This document shows, in pieces, positions 25,389 to 34,851 of a stretch of 34,895 nucleotides of DNA. Source of the DNA: an uncultured Erythrobacter sp. (GTDB lineage: Bacteria; Pseudomonadota; Alphaproteobacteria; Sphingomonadales; Sphingomonadaceae); the NCBI GenBank assembly GCA_938015255.1, contig CALLQC010000103.1, positions 1 to 34,895 of the forward strand, read 5' to 3'. The position numbers and the translations under genes were made by a program. The notes under the pieces are model-generated. The model saw only the letters and a program-made list of their open reading frames with translations, made no database searches and had not been told where the DNA came from. The stretch's first letter is position 1. Every line of letters starts with the position of its first letter.

Positions 25389-26569
25389 GCCTGCCGGGAT
25401 CTCTTGCCGGCGCGGAATGGACAAAGCGCGCCGGGCTCGCCGCGCTGACAGCCGCGCTCGGCCCGCAGAACATCCGGTGGGTCGGCGGCGCTGTGCGCGA
25501 CACATTGCTGGGCATGGCGGTAAGCGACGTCGATTGCGCCACACTGCTGAGGCCTGATGAAGTGATAGACCGGTGCAAGAAAGCGGGCATCCGCACCGTT
25601 CCAACCGGTATCGATCACGGCACCGTTACCGCAGTGCTGGACGATGGCCCGGTTGAGATTACCACCCTGCGCCGCGATGTCTCGACCGATGGCAGGCGCG
25701 CCACTGTCGCCTTTGCCGACGATTGGCGCGATGACGCCGCGCGGCGCGATTTCACAATCAACGCGCTTTACGCCCATGCTGAAACTCTGGAAATTTCCGA
25801 TTATTTCGGCGGCCTTGATGATCTTGCGGTGCGCACCGTCCGGTTCATCGGCGACGCGCGGCAGCGGATTGCGGAGGATCACCTTCGCATTCTTCGCTAT
25901 TACAGGTTTCAGGCCCGGTTCGGCGCCGATCTGGATCACGAAGCGGAGGAAGCCTGCGCGGATCTTTCAGACACATTGAAAGGTCTCAGCCGCGAACGGG
26001 TGGCGGATGAACTGCTAAAGCTGCTGAGCCTGCCTGATCCGGGCGAAACGGTTGAACGGATGTTCAACCGTGCGGTTCTGCGCGTGATCCTGCCGGAGAC
26101 AAGCCTGCGTCAGGTGGAACTGATGCGCGATGTTATCGAACGTGAGGCTGCGCAGGGTTTCGCGGCCGATCCGCTTCGCAGGCTCGCCGCGCTGCTGCCG
26201 CCCATGCCCGAAATCGGTGAGATTGTCTCCGCACGCTTGCGCCTGTCGAAAGCCCAGCGTGCGGTGCTGGTGGGGACGGCCAGCCGCCTTACAAGCGACA
26301 GCGACAATCCCCGTGCGCTGGCCTATGAAGAAGGCACGCAGATCGCGGTTCACCGGCTTTTGCTGGCCGGAGCCGATGCGAATGTCATCCGCGATTGGCA
26401 GGCACCCAGCCTGCCGCTGAAAGGCGGTGAGATTGTGGCGCGCGGAGTGAGTGCAGGCCCCGATGTGGCGAGGATCCTGCGCTGCGTCGAGCGCCGCTGG
26501 ATCGCTGAAGGCTTTCCCGGGCGCGAACGCGTCGAGGCGATTTTAGCCGAAGAATTGCCCACAGCTTGA
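25385..26569 (+). CDS. CCA tRNA nucleotidyltransferase
   Basis: A 394-residue class II tRNA nucleotidyltransferase/poly(A) polymerase family protein, which builds or repairs the CCA end of tRNAs. It shows the nucleotide-binding WVGGAVRDTLLG, the metal-binding DVDCAT, RRDFTINALYAH, RFIGDARQRIAEDHLRILRYYRF and the helical neck ERVADELLKLL. The C-terminal half has no HD domain motif, so phosphohydrolase activity is not expected. I choose the TTG at 25385, which overlaps the NUDIX stop and has GGAG 8 bases upstream; other in-frame start codons upstream lie inside the NUDIX gene. Confidence 0.9.
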   Translation: MSLPGSLAGAEWTKRAGLAALTAALGPQNIRWVGGAVRDTLLGMAVSDVDCATLLRPDEVIDRCKKAGIRTVPTGIDHGTVTAVLDDGPVEITTLRRDVSTDGRRATVAFADDWRDDAARRDFTINALYAHAETLEISDYFGGLDDLAVRTVRFIGDARQRIAEDHLRILRYYRFQARFGADLDHEAEEACADLSDTLKGLSRERVADELLKLLSLPDPGETVERMFNRAVLRVILPETSLRQVELMRDVIEREAAQGFAADPLRRLAALLPPMPEIGEIVSARLRLSKAQRAVLVGTASRLTSDSDNPRALAYEEGTQIAVHRLLLAGADANVIRDWQAPSLPLKGGEIVARGVSAGPDVARILRCVERRWIAEGFPGRERVEAILAEELPTA

Positions 26570-26821
26570 CGCTCACGTTAAGCAAGGCTTCACCTGAGCG
26601 CTGCCATACACGTCATACAGTTCGGGTTCTTGTCACCTGCCTGATGCCCCGTTAGGGGAACCATTCGTGCGTATCGCCCATTGGTTTGATGTGCGCGTTC
26701 CATCGCTACTGACGGCGCCAATATTGGTCCGGGGATTTGGACCTGCTGTCATCCGTGCGCTTGCCGCCCCTCTCTGATTACGGCGGCTGCGCGACGAAAC
26801 GAAATTTGGAGAGTATTACTC
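26570..26821. other. Intergenic region with a nested hairpin and a long leader
   Basis: No gene is seen in these 252 bp. Right after the CCA-enzyme stop is a nested dyad: CGCTCA (26570-26575) pairs with TGAGCG (26595-26600) and encloses AAGC-AAG-GCTT (26580-26590). It has no T-run. Two smaller dyads follow, CCCC-GTTA-GGGG near 26649-26660 and GGTCC/GGACC near 26727-26744. The rest should hold the promoter and leader of the periplasmic protein gene, which has GGAGAG before its ATG. Confidence 0.4.
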
Positions 26822-27424
26822 ATGAAGTTTGCAAAGCTGGCCCTCACTGCTTCGGCCATTGCCATGGTATCGACCGCAGCCTCCGCTCAGGATGCTGGCA
26901 CAACAGTGTTCGGAAATGACGACGCAGCGATCGGCACTGTCGAAAGCAATGACGGCACGACCGTGACGGTCGACACCGGCGCGCACAAGGCTCCGCTGCC
27001 TGCTGCAGCCCTCGCAGAGCGCGAAGGCAAGTGGACCGTGAACGCGACCAAAGCCCAGATTGACAGCATGATGCAGGCGCAGGTTGATGCCGCCAATGCA
27101 AAACGCGATGCCGCTCTGATCGAAGGTGCAGCCGTAATCAGCGCTGACGGTCAGCCTGCTGGCGTGATCTACACCGTAGACGATGCAGACACCGCCATCG
27201 TTAAAAGCGACGCAGGTATCGTCACGTTGACGCGCGATGTCTTCGCTGTTGACGCTAACGGTGCGCTGATGGCGCTCTATACGGCAGAGCAACTCGCCGC
27301 GAACACCGTTGAAGTGCCCGAAGGCGCTGAAATCCTGACCCCGGCACAAGCCGCCGCCAAGCAGGCGCAGGCCGATGCCGGTGATGCGGATACGGACAAC
27401 GGACCGGCCGACGCGATCATGTAA
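26822..27424 (+). CDS. Periplasmic hypothetical protein
   Basis: A 200-residue exported protein: signal peptide MKFAKLALTASAIAMVSTAASA with cleavage near residue 22. A repetitive beta-rich domain follows (AIGTVESNDGTTVTVDTGAHKAPLPAAAL, then GAAVISADGQPAGVIYTVDDADTAIVKSDAG), and the end is an Ala/Gln/Asp-rich tail. The short G-V-x-x-x-D-x-x-x-x-V-x-V units resemble PRC-barrel or OB-like small beta folds, but I cannot assign a family. It has its own leader and a terminator directly after it, so it is monocistronic; low Cys and Trp content and a strong ribosome binding site suggest good expression. Confidence 0.75.
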   Translation: MKFAKLALTASAIAMVSTAASAQDAGTTVFGNDDAAIGTVESNDGTTVTVDTGAHKAPLPAAALAEREGKWTVNATKAQIDSMMQAQVDAANAKRDAALIEGAAVISADGQPAGVIYTVDDADTAIVKSDAGIVTLTRDVFAVDANGALMALYTAEQLAANTVEVPEGAEILTPAQAAAKQAQADAGDADTDNGPADAIM

Positions 27425-27449
27425 TCGCGCGCGCAATCGAACAAGGAAC

Positions 27450-27481
27450 AGGCCGGCGGGAGCGATCCTGCCGGCCTTTTT
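27450..27481 (+). terminator. Rho-independent terminator
   Basis: AGGCCGGC (27450-27457) pairs with GCCGGCCT (27470-27477), extended inward by GGGA/TCCT around a GCGA tetraloop and followed by a T-run. It ends the periplasmic protein transcript and lies 7 bp before the end of the converging parC gene, so it also keeps the plus-strand transcript from running into parC antisense. Confidence 0.85.
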
Positions 27482-27487
27482 CGTGGA

Positions 27488-29782
27488 TCAGCCGAACGTG
27501 TTGTCTTTTGGAAAGCCCTGCGGCGGAAGGCGTCCGGCCGCGCCGCGCGCAACCTTCCACTGCCAGATCTCGTTCTCGGTCCGGGTGCGCTCTCCCGATC
27601 CGCCCATCTGCCAGCTTAGGCCGTCGTCAAGCTTGAACGTGGTAGCATCGGACAACCCGCCATCGCGGTAGCGTTGCAGCATCACGCCCTGCCCGCGTGC
27701 CATTACCGGCATTTCTTCGAGGTTGAAGACGATCAATTTGCGGTTCTCGCCCACGCAGGCGACGTGATCGTGCGCGTCGGCAATTTCGCGGATAACGCGC
27801 AGCTCGGCATTGCCTTTGAGATTGACCACCTGCCGCCCCTTGCGCGTTTCAGCCAGCAGTTCGTCCATTTCCGCAACGAAGCCTTTGCCAATGCTGGACG
27901 CAAGCAGCAACCTTGCACCCTTACGGTGCACATGCATGGCCACGATCCCGGTATCGGCTTCCAGATCGATCATGGTCCGCACCGGTTCGCCAAATCCGCG
28001 CGCGCCCGGTAACTTGTCGCAGCCGAGCGTGTAGAACCGGCCATTGCCCGCCGCGATCAACAGCTTGTCCGTTGTCTGCGCGTGGAGAATGAAGGCGAGT
28101 GCGTCGCCTTCCTTGTATTTGAACTCCTGCGCCAGATCGACATGCCCGCTTGCCGCGCGGATCCACCCTTTCTGGCTGAGGATCACGGTGACAGGCGCCT
28201 TTTCGATCATCGCATCCATCGAAAATTCGACCGCTGGCTCGGCCTCTTCGATGCGGGTACGCCGTGCCCCGATCTTCGTGTCTTCGGCGTAATCCTTGCG
28301 CAGCCCGCGCAGGTCCTTTTTGAGCCGCGTGCGTTGACGAGCCGGACTGTCGAGCAGCTTCTGCAAATCGTCCTGTTCGGCCAGCAGGTCATCCTTCTCC
28401 TGCCGCAGCTCCATCTCTTCCAGCTTGCGCAGGGAGCGCAGCCGCATATTGAGGATTGCCTCGGCCTGACGATCGGTGAGCTGGAACTCCGCCATCATCA
28501 TCTGCTTCGGTTCATCCTCGTAGCGAATGATTTCGATCACCCGGTCGAGATTGAGGAAAGCGATGATATAGCCGTTTACCAGCTCCAGTCGCCGCTCGAT
28601 CTGGTCGAGCCGGTGCTGCGTGCGCCGCTGAAGGATTTCGATCTGTGCCGCGGTCCAGTTCTGCAGCAGCTCTTTCAGCCCCATCACCATCGGCGTCCGC
28701 GTCGCGTCGAGCACGTTGAGGTTCAAACCAAAGCGCGTTTCCATATCGGTGAGCTTGAAGATTGATTCTTTGAGCAGCTCAGGATCGACATTGCGCGACT
28801 TCGGCACGAGCACGATGCGGATCGTCTCATCGCTCTCGTCGCGTACGTCATCGAGGATCGGCAGCTTCTTGTCGGCGATCGCCTGAGCAATCTGTTCGAT
28901 CAGCTTGCCCTTTTGCACCTGATACGGAATTTCCGAGATGACGAGCTGCCACTGGCCGCCCCCCAGCCGCTCAATCCCCGCAGCCTTATCATCGTCGCTG
29001 GAAGCCTCTGGCGCTTCAAAGACACCCCGCACACGGAACGACCCGCGACCGGTTTCGTAAGCGGCGGAGATCGCCTCCTTGCTGTCGATGATCTGCCCGC
29101 CGGTCGGAAAATCGGGGCCCTGGAACAGCTCCATCAGACGAGGATGTTCAACGTGCGGATTGTCGATCAGCTCAAGCGTGGCGTCGATAATCTCGGCAAC
29201 GTTGTGGCTTGGGATGTTGGTCGCCATGCCGACCGCAATCCCGCTCGCGCCGTTCGCCAGCAGGTTCGGGAACAGTCCCGGCATCAGCTCGGGCTCTTCT
29301 TCCTCGCCATTGTAAGTCGGAATGAAATCGACCGTGCCCGCGTCCAGCCCATCCATCAGCTGCATCGCTGTTTTGGTCAGACGCGCTTCGGTGTAGCGAT
29401 AGGCGGCGGCGTTATCACCGTCGATATTGCCAAAATTCCCCTGCCCTTCGACCAGCGGGTATCGCAGCGCGAAATCCTGCGCCAGTCGCACCATCGCATC
29501 ATAGGCGGCAGTGTCCCCATGCGGGTGATACTTACCGATTACCTCGCCCACGACGCGCGCACTCTTCTTGTACGTGCTGTCGGGTGAAAGTTTCAGCTGG
29601 CGCATCGTCCACAGCAGGCGGCGGTGAACCGGCTTCAACCCGTCGCGAAGATCAGGCAGCGACCGCGCGGTGATCGTCGAAAGGGCATAGACAAGATAGC
29701 GTTCTGAAAGCGCAGCATCGAACGGCGCATCTACGATTGCATCAAACGGATCAGAATCATCGGTGGTGGTCGGTTCAGACAT
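27488..29782 (-). CDS. parC: DNA topoisomerase IV subunit A
   Basis: A 764-residue type IIA topoisomerase subunit that breaks and rejoins DNA to unlink daughter chromosomes. The N-terminal ALSERYLVYALSTITARSLPDLRDGLKPVHRR leads to the quinolone-determining stretch GKYHPHGDTAAYDAMVRL, where Thr91 is at the position of E. coli GyrA Ser83. The catalytic Tyr130 is in YRYTEARL. The C-terminal beta-pinwheel is short, and together with the length this fits ParC rather than the longer GyrA. GAGGGG precedes the ATG, and a (CG)7 run lies in the leader. No parE is in the window. Confidence 0.93.
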   Translation of the reverse strand: MSEPTTTDDSDPFDAIVDAPFDAALSERYLVYALSTITARSLPDLRDGLKPVHRRLLWTMRQLKLSPDSTYKKSARVVGEVIGKYHPHGDTAAYDAMVRLAQDFALRYPLVEGQGNFGNIDGDNAAAYRYTEARLTKTAMQLMDGLDAGTVDFIPTYNGEEEEPELMPGLFPNLLANGASGIAVGMATNIPSHNVAEIIDATLELIDNPHVEHPRLMELFQGPDFPTGGQIIDSKEAISAAYETGRGSFRVRGVFEAPEASSDDDKAAGIERLGGGQWQLVISEIPYQVQKGKLIEQIAQAIADKKLPILDDVRDESDETIRIVLVPKSRNVDPELLKESIFKLTDMETRFGLNLNVLDATRTPMVMGLKELLQNWTAAQIEILQRRTQHRLDQIERRLELVNGYIIAFLNLDRVIEIIRYEDEPKQMMMAEFQLTDRQAEAILNMRLRSLRKLEEMELRQEKDDLLAEQDDLQKLLDSPARQRTRLKKDLRGLRKDYAEDTKIGARRTRIEEAEPAVEFSMDAMIEKAPVTVILSQKGWIRAASGHVDLAQEFKYKEGDALAFILHAQTTDKLLIAAGNGRFYTLGCDKLPGARGFGEPVRTMIDLEADTGIVAMHVHRKGARLLLASSIGKGFVAEMDELLAETRKGRQVVNLKGNAELRVIREIADAHDHVACVGENRKLIVFNLEEMPVMARGQGVMLQRYRDGGLSDATTFKLDDGLSWQMGGSGERTRTENEIWQWKVARGAAGRLPPQGFPKDNTFG

Positions 29783-29956
29783 ACCCCTCGCTTAGCAACC
29801 GCGCGCGCGCGCGGGGAGTGTGGTTTCCACAGAGAAACGCACAAACGCCCCGTTTTCAATCTCACCGAAGCTGAGGCACGTCCTGGCTTGCCACGCGGAA
29901 CAATGGCGCATGATGGCCGTTGAAAAACCAAAGCAATTATAAGGAGATACCCGATC

Positions 29957-30499
29957 ATGAAACGTATTCTGATCATCGCAACCGACGGATTTGAACAGTC
30001 TGAGCTGATGGAACCGATGAAGCGCCTGAAAGATGATGGCGCCGATGTGACCATTGCCAGCCTCGAAGATGGCGAGATCAAGGGCTGGAATGAAAAGGAC
30101 TGGGGCGAAAGCGTGTCTGTCGACATTACCGTCGATGAAGTCGCGGAAGGCGATTACGACGCATTGCTCCTGCCCGGAGGCCAGATCAACCCCGACGTCT
30201 TGCGGATGAACGACACCGTCATCGACCTGATCAAGCAGTTTAATGGCGCCAACAAGCCTATTGCCGCCATCTGCCACGCACCCTGGTTGCTGGTCGAAGC
30301 GGATATTGTCGATGGCAAAGTCGTAACCGCGTGGCCATCGGTCCGAACCGACCTGAAAAATGCAGGGGCCGACGTCGTCGACCGCGAGGTCGCCGTGGAC
30401 GGCAATCTGATCACCAGCCGTAATCCAGACGATATTCCCGCTTTCACTGCGGCTCTGAAAGACGCGATGGCGATGGAACGCATCCCTGAGAACGCGTAA
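29957..30499 (+). CDS. DJ-1/PfpI family glutamine amidotransferase-like protein
   Basis: A 180-residue class I glutamine amidotransferase-like protein of the PfpI/YhbO type. The nucleophile is Cys106 in AAICHAPWLL, with His107 next to it and Glu13 in DGFEQSE as the acid that tunes the cysteine. LLLPGGQINPD is the glycine-rich turn. Relatives are described as stress proteins with protease, chaperone or deglycase activity; which applies here is open. A strong AAGGAGAT precedes the ATG. It stands alone and is followed by a terminator. Confidence 0.9.
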   Translation: MKRILIIATDGFEQSELMEPMKRLKDDGADVTIASLEDGEIKGWNEKDWGESVSVDITVDEVAEGDYDALLLPGGQINPDVLRMNDTVIDLIKQFNGANKPIAAICHAPWLLVEADIVDGKVVTAWPSVRTDLKNAGADVVDREVAVDGNLITSRNPDDIPAFTAALKDAMAMERIPENA

Positions 30500-30549
30500 T
30501 CCGTAATTGATAAAGACCAGCCATGGCCTCCCGTCATCTGGCTGGCTCG

Positions 30550-30584
30550 AACCCCGTCACGCCTCCGGGCGCGGCGGGGTTTTT
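30550..30584 (+). terminator. Rho-independent terminator
   Basis: AACCCCG (30550-30556) pairs with CGGGGTT (30575-30581) around a GC-rich inner loop, followed by T residues. It lies 50 bp after the DJ-1/PfpI gene and just before the end of the converging cyclase gene, so it would end both the plus-strand transcript and limit antisense into the cyclase. Confidence 0.75.
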
Positions 30585-30602
30585 ATCTGGATGGCTGCGT
30601 AA

Positions 30603-31841
30603 TCACACCTCAAGCCTGCGGATCTGCATTTCACCTACGCCTTTCAGTGTGACAAGCTCTGGCTCGCTGAATTCAAAGCCTCCGCTGCAGGAAAGCGCGG
30701 TCGCCTCCGATACGGCGATTGCGCCGTGCTTTGCCGCGCCTTCGATCCGGCTTGCGATGTTCATTGTATCGCCCCAGTAATCGTACGCCAGCCTGCTCGA
30801 TCCGACGACGCCGCCCACCACCGGTCCGGTGTGCAAGCCGACGCGCAGGCTGATGTTCACGCCGCTGCGATCCGCCATTTCGCGCATTCCGAGGATGAGA
30901 TCGCGCGAGAAATTGATCGCCTCGCGCGCGCCGCCACCCGATGACGCGGTGCCGCCGGACACCGCAAGATAGGCGTCGCCAATGGTTTTCACCTTTTCGA
31001 TCCCGTGGCGTTCGGCGCATTGATCCGCGAGCGAGAAGAACTCATTGAGCAGCCGCACCAGATGGCCTGGCGAAAGCGTCTTGGCGAGGACCGAGAACCC
31101 CACGATATCGGTGAAGATCACCGTCACATCGGAAAAGCTGTCTGCCACCGCTTCGCCTGCACGCAGTCGCTGGGCGATTGGCTGCGGCAGAACGTTGAAC
31201 AGCAGGTCTTCCGTTTTCGCCTTTTCGGCGGCGAGTTCCTGATTGGTGCGAAAGATTACGCGCGCGCGGTAATCCAGCACCCAGTTTACAAACAGCGCAA
31301 AGCTGAGAAACATCGAGACATTGGCCACCATGTAAACGCGCGGGAATATCGGGATTGGCTGCACCGCCAGAAAGACCAGATAGACCGCCATCAGCGATAG
31401 CGACCAGATCAGAAACCATCGGAAATTGGCAATAAAGCACAGCGCGGCAAACACGTACATTATCGCCAGGTTGATCACCGCCATGCCCAGAAAGCTGGTC
31501 TGCGTCTGGTTAGCCGGATCGGCAAGCGCGCTCATCAGGATAACCGCCGCGATCCCCAGCAAGGTAAACATCAGCGGGTCAAGCCAGCGCGAGCGTGCGT
31601 AGAATTCGGTGCCGACAACCATATAGGCAATCACCAGCGACACGATCATCCCCATCGATACGATGTTGTAGATGATCAGGCTTTCCGAAGGGAAAAACAG
31701 CGGGTTCATCAGGCTGAAAGTGATGAAAATGCCGCCCGATATCATGATCAGAGCGCGCAGGCCCGGGCGCCATTTGGCACGTTCCTCACGCGTGTATACG
31801 GCTTCGTCCTCGCCGTTTTCAAAACTGTTAAATATAGCCAA
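30603..31841 (-). CDS. Membrane-bound class III adenylate cyclase
   Basis: A 412-residue protein with six predicted membrane helices in residues 28-190, a linker (RTNQELAAEKAKTEDLLFNVLP) that could form a coiled coil, and a class III cyclase domain (235-412). Catalytic residues are complete: metal-binding Asp245 (FTDIVGFS) and Asp289 (TIGDAY), purine-selecting Lys285 and Asp358 (WGDTMN), and transition-state Asn361 and Arg365. The Lys/Asp pair indicates ATP, so cAMP rather than cGMP. It acts as a homodimer with the domain in the cytoplasm. The TTG start at 31841 has GGGGGCGG upstream, and a stop codon directly precedes it in frame, so it cannot start earlier. Confidence 0.9.
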   Translation of the reverse strand: MAIFNSFENGEDEAVYTREERAKWRPGLRALIMISGGIFITFSLMNPLFFPSESLIIYNIVSMGMIVSLVIAYMVVGTEFYARSRWLDPLMFTLLGIAAVILMSALADPANQTQTSFLGMAVINLAIMYVFAALCFIANFRWFLIWSLSLMAVYLVFLAVQPIPIFPRVYMVANVSMFLSFALFVNWVLDYRARVIFRTNQELAAEKAKTEDLLFNVLPQPIAQRLRAGEAVADSFSDVTVIFTDIVGFSVLAKTLSPGHLVRLLNEFFSLADQCAERHGIEKVKTIGDAYLAVSGGTASSGGGAREAINFSRDLILGMREMADRSGVNISLRVGLHTGPVVGGVVGSSRLAYDYWGDTMNIASRIEGAAKHGAIAVSEATALSCSGGFEFSEPELVTLKGVGEMQIRRLEV

Positions 31842-32004
31842 TTACCGCCCCCCGGATGCGGCCTCATCATTCGTCTGTGTAGCGCCTTCGTTTTGAAATA
31901 GCCAAATCGTCGCCCCGTGGCCTTGCGCGGCGCTTACGGAGCCTTGACCCGCGGCACACCATGGCCGAGAGCATGGTCAAGCGAAACTCAGCAAGGATCG
32001 GTGC

Positions 32005-34641
32005 ATGTTCGGGAAACTTTGGGGGCGAATTTCCATCTGGCTGATGGCCGTAATTCTAATGGCAGGCGGCGCCCACGCGCAAAGCTTTCTTCAGGCAGAA
32101 TTCGATCCTGAAATCCCGACACTTGAAGAGACAATCGGCCATGTGCCTGGCACACGCATCACTTCACCGGACGAAACGCTCGCCTATCTGCGCGCGCTCG
32201 CAAAAGCCGCGCCGGACCGGATGCGGATCGTCGAATATGCGAAGAGTTGGGAAGGACGGACGCTCGTTTACGTGGTTCTGAGCGCGCCTGAAAACATGGC
32301 CCGAATGGATGCGATTCAGGCTGATCTTGCGACAATTGCTGCGGGCCGAGCGGGCAATGGCGCGGCGATGCCCGTCACCTGGCTGACCTACGGTGTGCAC
32401 GGCAACGAGATTTCCTCAACCGATGCCTCGCTGATGATGGCCTATCATCTACTCGCGGCGCAAAACGATGCCCGCGCGCAGCAGATCATGCGCGATACCA
32501 TCGTTGTGCTGGACCCGATGCAGAACCCCGATGGCCGCGCGCGCTTTGTGAACCATTTCCGCGGCGCAGTGGGTATCGAGCCTGCCGGAGACCGGCAGGC
32601 GGCGGAACATGATGAAACCTGGCCGAGCGGGCGCGTCAATCACTACATGTTTGACCTGAACCGCGACTGGTTCACGCTGAGCCAGCCTGAAACACGCGGC
32701 AAGGTTGCAGCGATCCGCCAGTGGAACCCTGTCGTGGTGGTCGATGTGCACGAAATGGGCGGAGACGAGAGCTATTTTTTCAGCCCCGCTGCCGATCCGG
32801 TCAACCCCAATATCACTGCGGCCCAGCGGCGTTCCTATGCCTTGATCGGGCGCAACAACGCCGCGTGGTTCGACCGTATGGGCGAACCGTATTTCACGCG
32901 TGAGGTCTATGACCTGTTCTACCCTGGCTATGGCGACACGTGGAACGCGCATCAGGGCGCAATCGGCAGCACCTATGAACAAGGCTCCTCGCGCGGATTG
33001 GTTTTCGACCGGCGTGACGGCACGACGCTGACCTATGCCGATGCTGTCCGAAACCACTTTATCGCCAGCTTTTCGACGGCGGAGGCTGTCGCGAACAACG
33101 CCGATCAGCTTCTGTCCGATTATGCTGCCTATCGCTCGGCGAACGCACGCGGGGTTGCGGGCAGCGGCACTTATGTGATCGACCTAGGCAAGCGGCGCTG
33201 GAATGCCGAAGCGCTTGGCCGCAGGCTGGCCGCGCAGGGCATTGCTGTGACGCGGCGCGATGATGCGGCAAATGTGTGCGGGCGCAGCTATCCGCAAGGC
33301 TATCTGGCAGTCACGCAGGCTCAGCCAGCCGCGCGGCTGATCCGCAGCCTGCTTGATACTGACACGCCATTGCCGCGTGACTTCATTACCGAGCAGGAGC
33401 GCCGCCGGGCCGAAGATCTGCCGCATGAACTCTATGACGTGACCGCATGGTCTGTTGGACTGATGTCGGGTCTGGATGTGCGCCTGTGCGGATCGGGCAT
33501 CGGCGGGGAGCGGCTGTCCGAAGATGCGCCGATTACGGCCAAGGCCGAAGGGGCCGGCGATTTTGCCATCGCTGTCCCCTGGACCGATAGCGGTCAGGCC
33601 CGGCTTGTGACCTATGCGCTGCGCGCAGGGCTGGAGGCGCGCGTTACCGACAAAGCATTCAGCCAGAGCGGGCGCACATTCCCGCGCGGCACAGTGGTGT
33701 TTCCCGCAGGCGTCAATGATGCGGAGGGAATGCAGACGCTGAATGATCTTGCCAAAGCAGTGGGCGCGCACACTGTGCGGTTTGCTTCAAGCTGGGTTGA
33801 TGATGGCCCCAATCTCGGCAGCGAAAGCTTCGTTCGTCTTACTCTGCCAAAGGTGGCGATGGCCTGGGATGAGGGTATCTCGCAATTAAGCGCCGGTTCG
33901 ATGCGCTATGTGCTGGAGCAGCGGCTGGGTCTGCCAGTTGTGCCGATCCGCACCAACCGGTTCGCCCGCGCCGATCTGAGCGGATATGATGTGCTGATCG
34001 TACCAGATGGCGATCCGGCAGCGACGATCGGCAAGGGCGGCATGGGCGTGATCCGCAGCTTTGTGGAGCGCGGCGGAGTGCTGGTGGCAGTCGAAGGCAG
34101 CCTTGCGAGCTTCGCAAGCGGTGACGCCTCGCTCCTGGCAGTAAAGCAAGAGGCTGCTCTGGGTCGGAACCCCTCAGAGGCGAAGGACGGGGAGGACGAG
34201 GAAGCTCCGGCGCTTGCCGAGGCAACCGAGATCACCAGCGAGACGCAATATCGCGCCGCAATCGAAGATCAAAATGCGCTCCCTGATAGGTTCCCCGGCG
34301 CGCTGCTCAACACTGTTGCCGATCGCGAGCACTTTCTTTCGGCGGGTTATGACGACGGCGCGGTTGTGCTGGCAAGCGGGTCGCAGATTCTCACGCCGCT
34401 TGACCGGTCAGACGGGGTGAACGTCCTGAGGTTTGCCGCGCCAGACAATCTGATTGCGAGCGGCTATGTCTGGAACGAGAACCGCCGTCAGCTTGCCTTC
34501 AAGCCGTACATGATGGCGCAGCGCACCGGTGGCGGCCTGACCATCGGATTTGCGCATGATCCATCAACGCGCGCTTTTCTTGATGGGCTCGATCTGCTGA
34601 TCGCCAATGCCGTAATTGTGGCGCCATCGCGGGTCCGATAA
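32005..34641 (+). CDS. Exported M14-family zinc carboxypeptidase
   Basis: An 878-residue exported protein: signal peptide of 25 residues ending AHA, then the peptidase domain with zinc ligands His132 and Glu135 (GVHGNEIS) and His249 (VDVHEMGG). LNRDWF and the catalytic Glu325 (GSTYEQGSSRG) follow. M14 enzymes remove C-terminal residues or trim peptides. After about residue 390 comes a large region with no catalytic motif, including a class I glutamine amidotransferase-like stretch (DVLIVPDGDPAATIGKGGMGVIRSFVERGGVL). This is the usual layout of large bacterial M14 proteins. AAGGA precedes the ATG; the gene diverges from the cyclase gene, 163 bp away. Confidence 0.9.
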   Translation: MFGKLWGRISIWLMAVILMAGGAHAQSFLQAEFDPEIPTLEETIGHVPGTRITSPDETLAYLRALAKAAPDRMRIVEYAKSWEGRTLVYVVLSAPENMARMDAIQADLATIAAGRAGNGAAMPVTWLTYGVHGNEISSTDASLMMAYHLLAAQNDARAQQIMRDTIVVLDPMQNPDGRARFVNHFRGAVGIEPAGDRQAAEHDETWPSGRVNHYMFDLNRDWFTLSQPETRGKVAAIRQWNPVVVVDVHEMGGDESYFFSPAADPVNPNITAAQRRSYALIGRNNAAWFDRMGEPYFTREVYDLFYPGYGDTWNAHQGAIGSTYEQGSSRGLVFDRRDGTTLTYADAVRNHFIASFSTAEAVANNADQLLSDYAAYRSANARGVAGSGTYVIDLGKRRWNAEALGRRLAAQGIAVTRRDDAANVCGRSYPQGYLAVTQAQPAARLIRSLLDTDTPLPRDFITEQERRRAEDLPHELYDVTAWSVGLMSGLDVRLCGSGIGGERLSEDAPITAKAEGAGDFAIAVPWTDSGQARLVTYALRAGLEARVTDKAFSQSGRTFPRGTVVFPAGVNDAEGMQTLNDLAKAVGAHTVRFASSWVDDGPNLGSESFVRLTLPKVAMAWDEGISQLSAGSMRYVLEQRLGLPVVPIRTNRFARADLSGYDVLIVPDGDPAATIGKGGMGVIRSFVERGGVLVAVEGSLASFASGDASLLAVKQEAALGRNPSEAKDGEDEEAPALAEATEITSETQYRAAIEDQNALPDRFPGALLNTVADREHFLSAGYDDGAVVLASGSQILTPLDRSDGVNVLRFAAPDNLIASGYVWNENRRQLAFKPYMMAQRTGGGLTIGFAHDPSTRAFLDGLDLLIANAVIVAPSRVR

Positions 34642-34851
34642 TACGGCCGGAGGGCCGATCTCTTCATTAGAATAACCCGCTGAATTTAAGGCTATAATTT
34701 CCGCGCTTGCTCCTCGCGCTTGCCTCATCACCATTCTTATGTGATGTTACACTATAACATAGTAATCCTTGCTTTGTGGCAAAATTATGACAATATCAAG
34801 GCGCAATTAAGGCGAGTCGCGTTGGATCCGCCTTGAAAGAGGAGAGAAACA
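34642..34851. promoter_or_regulatory. AT-rich control region with a palindrome, upstream of an exported protein gene
   Basis: This 210-bp gap is far richer in A and T than the rest of the window. It holds the dyad ATGTTA-CACTA-TAACAT (34744-34760), a likely operator, followed by TTGCTT (34769) and CAATAT (34791) with a 16-base spacing that could be a promoter. A strong AGAGGAGAG lies before the ATG at 34852. Confidence 0.45.

Noticed and set aside
24741..25604. A 287-codon minus-strand frame
   Set aside because: It runs opposite the NUDIX gene and the start of the CCA enzyme, both with intact catalytic motifs.
30535..30567. Sequence resembling the T-arm and acceptor end of a tRNA (GGCTCGAACCCCGTCACGCC)
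   Set aside because: No matching 5' acceptor strand, D-arm or anticodon arm is found upstream, and the same bases form the terminator stem after the DJ-1 gene.
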